Shown piece by piece: positions 24,786 through 31,835 of a stretch of DNA of 31,835 bases. Below the pieces are notes generated by a model. That model did not search any database and was not told where the DNA came from. It saw nothing but the letters and a program-made list of their open reading frames with translations. The translations under genes were made by a program, and so were the position numbers. Position 1 is the first letter of the stretch; each line of letters begins with the position of its first letter. The stretch is from Symbiodinium natans (taxonomy: Eukaryota; Sar; Dinophyceae; Suessiales; Symbiodiniaceae), in NCBI GenBank assembly GCA_905221605.1, contig CAJNDS010000809.1, positions 35,001 to 66,835 on the forward strand, read 5' to 3'.

Positions 24786-25108
24786 AGCTGTGGCTGTAGT
24801 CTGCAGGCCCCCGAGCTCTCTGACTGTAGTCTCCAGGCCCCCGGGCTCTCTCGTTGTCACCAGGGTCCGGGCTGTCTGGCTGTAGTCTGCAGGCCCCCGA
24901 GCTCTCTGACTGTAGAGTCTCCAGGCCTTTGGGCTCGCTGTAGTCACCAGGGTCCCGGGCAGTCTCAGGCCCCCGAGCTCTCTGACTGTAGTCTCCAGGC
25001 CCCCGGTCTCTCTCGCTGTAGTCCCCAGGCCCCCGGGCTGTCTGGCTGTAGTCTGCAGGCCCCCGAGCTCTCTGACTGTAGTCTCCAGCCCCCCGGGCTC
25101 TCGTGCTT
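24786..25108 (-). repeat. GC-rich ~30-bp minisatellite, right (inverted)
   Basis: About ten units reading CTGTAGTCTCCAGGCCCCCG, the complement of the left block. It ends abruptly at 25108 before AT-rich DNA. Confidence 0.9.
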
Positions 25109-25960
25109 GCTTGGGTTTATATTGTTTTTTACTTAATTAGATTGACTTAAGTAATTGAAATAATTTAAAGAATTTAAGTATCGAAATTTATTTAAATAAT
25201 TAAATAACTTAAATATGACGGGCAGGTTTCGGATTTAAATTACTTAATGTTATTTAACTTCGGCCGGGAATTAAATAATGTGAATAATTTGTAAATAATA
25301 TCAACAATTTACATAATGTAAATAATTGAAATAGTTTAAATAATGTAAATAATTTAAATCCGAAAAGGGGGGGACCACCCCCCCCCCTGCCCCCTAAGAC
25401 TTAAATAATTCAAATAACTTAAATCCGAAACCTCCCCGTCTTATTTACACTTTTTGAATTATTTAATTCTGGGGAGGGGGGGGGTGGTCCCCCCCCCGCC
25501 CGCCGGATTTAAATCATTTTTCATTATTTAAACTATCTAAATTCTTTAAATCGCCTGGGAATCAAATAATTTCAATTTGAATATGACGGGCAGGTTTCGG
25601 ATTTAAAATATTTAAATTATCTAATTCGGCCGGGATTTAAATAATTTAAATAATTTAAACAATTATTCAAGGCCTCGAACGGATTTAAATTATTTACATA
25701 ATTTCAATAATTTCAATAATTTCAATAATTTAAATCCGAAAAGGGGGGGGGGGGGCCACCCGCCCTGCCCCCTAAGGATTAAACAATTTAAATAATTTAA
25801 ATCCGAAACCTCCCCGTCTTATTTAAATTATTTAATTATGTAATTCTGGGGAGGGGGGGTGGTCCCCCCCCCTTTCGGATTTAAATTTTAAAATTATTAG
25901 ATTGTTTAAAATATTTGAATTATTTAAATTATGGCACGGCTCTACTGACACATATTCCGC
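25109..25960. repeat. AT-rich region with duplicated ~370-bp unit
   Basis: TTTAAAT/AATTATTT-rich sequence. GACGGGCAGGTTTCGGATTT occurs at about 25217 and 25586, and AAATCCGAAAAGGGGGGG at about 25357 and 25733, giving two units of about 370-380 bp. Each holds a G-run/C-run stretch in both orientations. No gene. Confidence 0.8.
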
Positions 25961-25983
25961 GGAAAGATTGTCATGTTTTTGGT

Positions 25984-26128
25984 GAAATTTACGAACACTT
26001 ACCCCCCGATAAGCAAGATCTTGGAACCACTCCGCGTACTCAGCCTTTAAGAGTTTAAGGGGGTTTCAAATTCAGGGATACTTATATTTGCTCCTGTAAA
26101 CTTACGAACACTTACCCCCCGATAAGCA
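25984..26128. repeat. Direct repeat ACGAACACTTACCCCCCGAT
   Basis: Two near-identical ~28-bp copies (about 25990-26018 and 26103-26131), both followed by CTTGNAACC-like sequence. Read on the minus strand, the second resembles a tRNA T-arm but lacks the rest of a tRNA. Confidence 0.7.
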
Positions 26129-26185
26129 AGACTTGAACCTGCGGACAACAACAAACAGGTCTGTCGCAAAACCGCGACCATTGAT

Positions 26186-26210
26186 ACATACCCCCTGTAA
26201 CGGGGTATGT
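26186..26210. repeat. 9-bp perfect hairpin
   Basis: ACATACCCC and GGGGTATGT around a 7-base loop. It lies in a unique stretch (26130-26330) with no other feature. Confidence 0.8.
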
Positions 26211-26338
26211 CGCGTATGTGGGCCGCGGCCCGGTTACAAGCAATTAATATTGGCACGCGGCCATTTGTTTGCAAGAAAAAGGGGTCTGCATACCGCAGCA
26301 AAACATAAACACATGATGACGATGCGAACAACTGACTA

Positions 26339-26430
26339 GATGATGAAGATGATGAGGATGAACAAGATCAAGGAGCTGATGAAGATGATGAAGATGATGA
26401 AGATGATGATGCTGCTGGGAAAGCTTTATG
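26339..26430 (+). repeat. GATGAA/GAT trinucleotide tract
   Basis: Mixed GAT and GAA triplets. One frame would encode an acidic D-E-D-D-E-D run of about 30 residues between stops. It could be a decayed exon, but nothing else supports this. Confidence 0.7.
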
Positions 26431-26499
26431 CAATTGATGCAGTGAAGTTATGCCAGTACAATGAAAGGACTCATGCAGATGAAGAGTGTGATGACAATG

Positions 26500-27020
26500 A
26501 TGATAGAGCTTTGCGCTTTATTTTGTCACCCCGTCTCCTTGCTTCCTGTCTCTTCTCTTCTTTCTAGTACCCTTCCAGAAAAATGGCATCCTTGTTCTCT
26601 CGCCTCTCTCACTTCCCTTTCCCTTCTCTCTTTCTGTTACTTTTTGACTGATGAACAACAAGAAAGAAACTTGCAGGATAAAACAGTGGCAGGGTAAGCA
26701 GACGTTGCGCGTGGACCTTGCCGTACTTCATCATATCCCTCTTCTCGGCCCATCTCTTCTGCTCCTTTCCTTACTCTTCTCCTTTTCATAATTATTCCTC
26801 TTTAGTTGTTCTTATCTGGAAAAGAAAGAGGGAAGGGAGAGATAAGGGAGGGAGGATAGATAAAGAAGAGTGCCATCTTCTCTGCGCCTTGTTTTGTCTC
26901 TCCCTCTTCTCTATTCATCTCTCTTCTATTCTTTTCTTTGCTGTTCTATTGAAATTGGATTCCCTGTATCTCTCCTCTGTCTTTCTCTCTCGCTCCTCTT
27001 CTCCTGTTCCCCTCTAAACG
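26500..27020 (+). repeat. Pyrimidine-rich block, copy 1
   Basis: From AGAGCTTTGCGCTTTATTTT to CCTGTTCCCCTCTAAACG. TC-rich on the plus strand with short purine-rich islands. Recurs at about 29000-29525 (diverged) and 30167-30682 (nearly identical). No credible gene. Confidence 0.85.
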
Positions 27021-27029
27021 ATTGCTCTT

Positions 27030-27272
27030 TACAGATAGGTGCCCTCCCTCCTCTTCAGGAAATCTCTTTTCGCTTATTTTGCTTTTTGAAGCGAATAAAA
27101 CAACGGATAAGAGAGGAAAGGGAATGACTAAGTAAAGACAGGAGCTCTTCAATAGGTGCCCTCCCTCCTCTTCAGGAAATCTCTTTTCCCGTATTTTGCT
27201 TTTTGAAGCGAAGAAAACAACAGATAAGAAGAGAGGAAAGGGAATGACTAAGTAAAGAGAGGAGCTCTTCAA
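27030..27272 (+). repeat. ~118-bp tandem duplication
   Basis: Two units from AATAGGTGCCCTCCCTCCTC to AGGAGCTCTTC. The same pair recurs at about 30691-30933. Confidence 0.85.
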
Positions 27273-27309
27273 TTTCCCTCCCTATATCTGATGTTACTTT
27301 TCCTTCTTG

Positions 27310-27776
27310 GGCGGTGCCCTTCCTTCTCCCTTGAAGATGCAGAAAACGATCAGGAAGGACACCCGTTCCATCGCCCATATATAGACAGAGATAAATCATG
27401 AGCATCAGCTGGGTTTGCTGCCGATCCAAAATGGGGGCGTCCCTTTTAATCGCTTTCTGTGTCTTGAAACGAGCAAAAGGGGCACCCTTACTAAGTGTTT
27501 TCTTGTGGTGTCCCTTTTCTTCGCTTGAAGATGCAGAAAACGATCCAAAAAGGACACCCGTTCCATCGCCCATATATGGGGAGAGAGATAAATCATGAGC
27601 ATCAGCTGGGTTTGCTGCCAATCCAAAATGGGCGCCCCTTTTAATCGCTTGCTGTGTCTTCAAACGAGCAAAAGGGACACCCTAAGTGTTTTCTTGTGGT
27701 GTCCCTTTTCTTCGCTTGAAGATGCAGAAAACGATCTAAAAGGACACCTGTTCCATCGCCCATATAGAGGGAGAGA

Positions 27777-27847
<71 letters not shown>

Positions 27848-28020
27848 TGAGCATCAGCTGGGTTGGCTGCCAATCCAAAACGGGCGTCCCTTTTAATCGC
27901 TTTCTGTGTCTTCAAACGAGCAAAAGGGACACCCTAAGTGCTTTCTTGTGGGGTGTCCCTTTTCCTCGCTTGAAGATGCAGAAAACGATCAAAAAAGGAC
28001 ACCCATTCCATCGCCCATAC

Positions 28021-28059
<39 letters not shown>

Positions 28060-28470
28060 AAGAATCATGAGCATCAGCTGGGTTGGCTGCCAATCCAAAA
28101 TGGACGTCACTTTTAATCGCTTTCTGTGTCTTCAAACGAGCAAAAGGGACACCCTAAGTGCTTTCTTGTGGGGTGTCCCTTTTCCTCGCTTGAAGATGCA
28201 GAAAACGATCAAAAAGGACACCCATTCCATCGCCCATATATATATAGAGAGAGAGAGAGAGAAATCATGAGCATCAGCTGGGTTGGCTGCCAATCCAAAA
28301 TGGACGTCCCTTTTCATCGCTTTCTGTGTCTTCAAACGAACAAAAGAAAACACTTAGGTTCCTCACTTGAAGATGCAGGAAACGGCCCAACAAGGACACC
28401 CGTTCCATCGCCCATATATGGAGAGAGAGAGAGAGGGAGAAAGGAAAAAATCAGGAGCATCAGCTGGGTT
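27310..28470 (+). repeat. ~200-bp tandem units with GA microsatellite and hairpin
   Basis: ATCATGAGCATCAGCTGGGT starts at 27395, 27592, 27844, 28064, 28264 and (altered) 28450. Spacing is 186-252 bp and differs mainly by the length of a GA run (longest about 27770-27842). The E-R-E-R translations come from the GA run. No gene. Confidence 0.9.
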
Positions 28471-28998
28471 TGCTTACATGTTCATTGTTATTCCTTTTGT
28501 TTTTTCTAACGGAAATGAACAAGAGAAGAGAAAAATAAGAACCAGAGGAAAGATGAAAACGAGCACTATCTTCTCTTTGCCTGATTTTTGCATTTCGCCT
28601 GTCCTCATTTCTCTTCCATTCTTTTCATTGCTCTTCCATTTAGAGTTGCATTCCTTTTGATCTCTCCTCTCTCCTTTCTCTCTCCCTTCTCTTCTCTTGT
28701 TCTCCTTTAAATCTCAAAAACACACAAAAGGAAGTTTCTTTTCCTTGTTGAATGAAGAATGAAAAAAGAAGAAAAGAGATAGGGAAAGAAATTGAAGAGC
28801 TCCACTGCCTATTGGTTCATTCCATTTCCTCTCTTTCTATGTGTTGTTTTCCTTGTCGTTTCAGAAAGCAAGCAAAATAAGGGCAAGGGGGCTTCCTGAA
28901 GAGGAGAGAGGGCACCTATCTGCGAAGAGGTCTTGTCCTTTGTAATAATAGAGGGAAAAGAGAGAGACAAGGAAGGGAGAGATGATAGATAAAGAAGA
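28471..28998. other. Mixed purine/pyrimidine-rich sequence
   Basis: Alternating GAA-rich and CTT-rich stretches, partly related to neighbouring blocks. No gene or RNA recognised. Confidence 0.5.
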
Positions 28999-29525
28999 GT
29001 GCCATCTTCTTTGCGCCTTGTTGTGTTCCTCCGTCTCCTTGTTTCTTGTCTCCTCTCTTCTGTTCAGTACCCTTCCAGAAAATTAAAATGGCCTCTTTGT
29101 TGTCTCTCCTCTCTCACTTCCCTTTCCCTTCTCTCCTTCTGTTTCCGTTTAACTGACAAAGCACAAGACAGGTATGATAAAGCAGTGGAAGGTAAAGCAG
29201 AGGGTGACTCCTTGCGCTTGGACCTTGCCGTACTTCATCATGTCCCTCTTCTCGGCCTATCTCTTCTGCTCTTTTCCTTACTCTTCTCCTTTTCATAAAT
29301 TCTTCCTCTTTAGTTGTTCTTGTTTCGAAAAGAAAGAGGGAAGGGAGAGATAAGGGAGGGAGGATAGATAAAGAAGAGTGCCATCTTCTCAGCGCCTCGT
29401 TTTGTCTCTCCCTCTTCTCTATTCATCTCTCTTCTATTCTTTTCTTTGCTATTCCATTGAAATTGGATTCCTGTTATCTCTCCCCTCTCCTTCTCTCTCG
29501 CTCCTCTTCTCCTGTTCCCCTCTAA
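28999..29525 (+). repeat. Pyrimidine-rich block, diverged copy
   Basis: It aligns by eye to 26500-27020 and 30167-30682 with more substitutions and indels, including GTACTTCATCATGTCCCTCT. It is the oldest of the three copies. Confidence 0.75.
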
Positions 29526-29659
29526 ATGACAAAAAACACAAGAAAGGAAGAACAAGAGGGGCATGTGTTGCAATAAAGCAGGAAGGGAATTGAAGAGCTC
29601 CTCTCGCTACTTTCTCATGCCCTTTCCTTTCTATCTACCACAATCTACCACACCAAAAC

Positions 29660-29995
29660 ACGACTCTCAGCTTCCAAATATACTTCATCATGGGGAGAAG
29701 GGACATACTTCATCACAGACTTGGCCCACAGGGAGAGGGGATATACTTCATCACGCTGCTGGGGGGCTGGATCACAAACATGGCCCACGGGGCGAGGGGA
29801 CATACTTCAGCCACAAAGAGAGGGAACCTACTTCATCACGCTGGTGGGAGGCTGGATCACAAACCTGGCCTACGGGGAGAGGGGACATGCTTCATCACAA
29901 ATTTGGCCCACGGGGAGAGGGGACATACTTCATCACAAATTTGGCCCGCGGGGAGAAGGGACATACTTCATCACAGACTTGGCTCACAGGAGGCG
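29660..29995 (+). repeat. ~36-bp tandem repeat (TACTTCATCAC family)
   Basis: About eight units built from TACTTCATCACA, TTGGCCCACGGGGAGA and GGGGACA, two of them carrying a GGCTGGATCACAAAC insert. Translations through it are repeat artefacts. Confidence 0.85.
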
Positions 29996-30110
29996 CCAAA
30001 ATAATCTAAATAATCTAATTATTCAAACCCATTGGTTCCTCTGGAAACCCAACCATTTAAATAATTTAAAGAATTTAATTATTCAAATACCTGGGTTTAA
30101 ATATTTTAGT
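29996..30110. other. AT-rich island
   Basis: AATAATTTAAA-type sequence resembling 25109-25960, sitting between two pyrimidine-rich blocks. No gene. Confidence 0.6.
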
Positions 30111-30166
30111 TCTGGGCGTCCCATCAAAAGGGAATAGGGAGAGACAAGGGAGAGATGATATATATA

Positions 30167-31426
30167 GAGCTTTGCGCTTTATTTTGTCACTCCGTCTCCT
30201 TGCTTCCTGTCTCTTCTCTTCTTTCCAGCACCCTTCCAGAAAAATGGCATCCTTGTTCTCTCTCCTCTCTCACTTCCCTTTCCCTTCTCTCTTTCTGTTA
30301 CTTTTTAACTGATGAACAACAAGAAAGGAACTTGCAGGATAAAACAGTGGCAGGGTAAGCAGAGGTTGCGCGTGGACCTTGCCGTACTTCATCATATCCC
30401 TCTTCTCGGCCTATCTCTTCTGCTCCTTTCCTTACTCTTCTCCTTTTCATAATCATTCCTCTTTAGTTGTTCTTATCTGGAAAAGAAAGAAGGAAGGGAG
30501 AGATAAGGGAGATAGGATAGATAAAGAAGAGTGCCATCTTCTCTGCGCCTTGTTTTGTCTCTCCCTCTTCTCTATTCATCTCTCTTCTATTCTTTTCTTT
30601 GCTGTTCTATTGAAATTGGATTCCCTGTATCTCTCCTCTGTCCTTCTCTCTCGCTCCTCTTCTCCTGTTCCCCTCTAAACGATTGCTCTTTACAGATAGG
30701 TGCCCTCCCTCCTCTTCAGGAAATCTCTTTTTCGCTTATTTTGCTTTTTGAAGCGAATAAAACAACGGATAAGAGAGGAAAGGGAATGACTAAGTAAAGA
30801 CAGGAGCTCTTCAATAGGTGCCCTCCCTCCTCTTCAGGAAATCTCTTTTCCCGTATTTTGCTTTTTGAAGCGAAGAAAACAACAGATAAGAAGAGAGGAA
30901 AGGGAATGACTAAGTAAAGAGAGGAGCTCTTCAATTTCCCTCCCTATATCTGATGTTACGTTTCCTTCTTGGGCGGTGCCCTTCTTTCTCCCTTGAAGAT
31001 GCAGAAAACGATCAGGAAGGACACCCGTTCCATCGCCCATATATAGACAGAGATAAATCATGAGCATCAGCTGGGTTTGCTGCCGATCCAAAATGGGCGT
31101 CCCTTTTAATCGCTTTCTGTGTCTTGAAACAAGCAAAAGGGGCACCCTTACTAAGTGTTTTCTTGTGGTGTCACTTTTCTTCGCTTGAAGATGCAGAAAA
31201 CGATCCAAAAAGGACACCCGTTCCATCGCCCATGTGTGGGGAGAGAGATAAATCATGAGCATCAGCTGGGTTTGCTGCCAATCCAAAATGGGCGCCCCTT
31301 TTAATCGCTTGCTGTGTCTTCAAACGAGCAAAAGGGACACCCTAAGTGTTTTCTTGTGGTGCCCTTTTCTTCGCTTGAAGATGCAGAACACGATCTTAAA
31401 GGACACCTGTTCCATCGCCCATATAT

Positions 31427-31485
<59 letters not shown>

Positions 31486-31835
31486 TCATGAGCATCAGCT
31501 GGGTTGGCTGCCAATCCAAAACGGGCGTCCCTTTTAATCGCTTTCTGTGTCTTCAAACGAGCAAAAGGGACACCCTAAGTGCTTTCTTGTGGGGTGTCCC
31601 TTTTCCTCGCTTGAAGATGCAGAAAACGATCAAAAAGGACACCCATTCCATCGCCCATATATATAGAGAGAGAGAGAGAAAAAAATCATGAGCATCAGCT
31701 GGGTTGGCTGCCAATCCAAAATGGACGTCCCTTTTAATCGCTTTCTGTGTCTTCAAACGCACAAAAGAAAACACTTAGGTTCCTCACTTGAAGATGCAGG
31801 AAACGGCCCAACAAGGACACCCGTTCCATCGCCCA
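30167..31835 (+). repeat. Second copy of the 26.5-28.4 kb segment
   Basis: Collinear with 26506-28413: pyrimidine block, 118-bp pair, then ~200-bp units (ATCATGAGCATC at about 31057, 31253, 31486, 31687). The offset starts at about 3661 bp and falls to about 3420 bp because this copy has one unit fewer. It runs off the window end. Confidence 0.9.

Noticed and set aside
26141-26220. Complete tRNA gene on the minus strand
   Set aside because: Only a T-arm-like stem is present; no matching acceptor stem, D-arm or anticodon arm could be found.
26339-26430. Acidic D/E-rich protein exon
   Set aside because: It coincides with a trinucleotide microsatellite, is closed by stops on both sides and has no splice sites.
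27770-27842. Long E-R-E-R-E-R or L-S-L-S-L-S open frames
   Set aside because: They are translations of a GA microsatellite whose length differs between units.
29563-30137. Frames of 104-148 codons over the TACTTCATCAC repeat
   Set aside because: All three plus frames are open because the repeat lacks stops; composition follows the repeat.

Overview
This is eukaryotic nuclear DNA with no bacterial-style gene layout. It is saturated with the heptamer TTTAGGG/CCCTAAA, the telomere repeat of plants and of many algae and dinoflagellates. Small exon-like islands have GT and probable GC splice donors. One ORF resembles a transposase C-terminus. My best guess is a dinoflagellate (Symbiodiniaceae-like), possibly near a chromosome end. 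That is inference; no marker gene settles it.

Positions 1-14,540 look at first like pure telomere-type filler. Dozens of TTTAGGG and CCCTAAA arrays, perfect and degenerate, alternate in orientation with 40-150 bp of unique sequence. Read on the minus strand, many unique islands are open, coding-like and bounded by splice sites. In a run at the right end (14,512 down to 12,831) six islands join in consistent reading phase. Shorter runs do the same at 8,694-7,178 and 6,995-6,181 (ending in TGA), and at 5,878-5,606 and 292-156. Introns typically begin GTTTAGGG on the minus strand and many end in CCCTAAA-type repeats, so the introns themselves are made of inverted telomere-type arrays. This is the most interesting signal in the window. 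I could not name the encoded protein(s).

Positions 14,540-18,880 hold an 8-bp satellite, three tandem copies of a ~540-590 bp unit with a minus-strand reading frame, and a 320-codon plus-strand ORF with transposase-like C-terminal motifs lying between two identical 58-bp direct repeats. A well-formed plus-strand exon follows (18,693-18,769).

Positions 18,880-25,110 form a large fold-back structure. A GC-rich ~30-bp minisatellite and a ~750-bp module flank several kilobases of AT-rich ~174-bp satellite, and all parts recur in inverted orientation; the right side carries an extra module copy. Positions 25,110-26,330 are AT-rich with G-run/C-run palindromes. From 26,330 to the end lie acidic-codon-like trinucleotides, pyrimidine-rich duplicated blocks, and ~200-bp tandem units with GA microsatellites and a conserved 13-bp hairpin; the segment from ~26,500 recurs from ~30,160. 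I see no convincing protein gene after 18,770.
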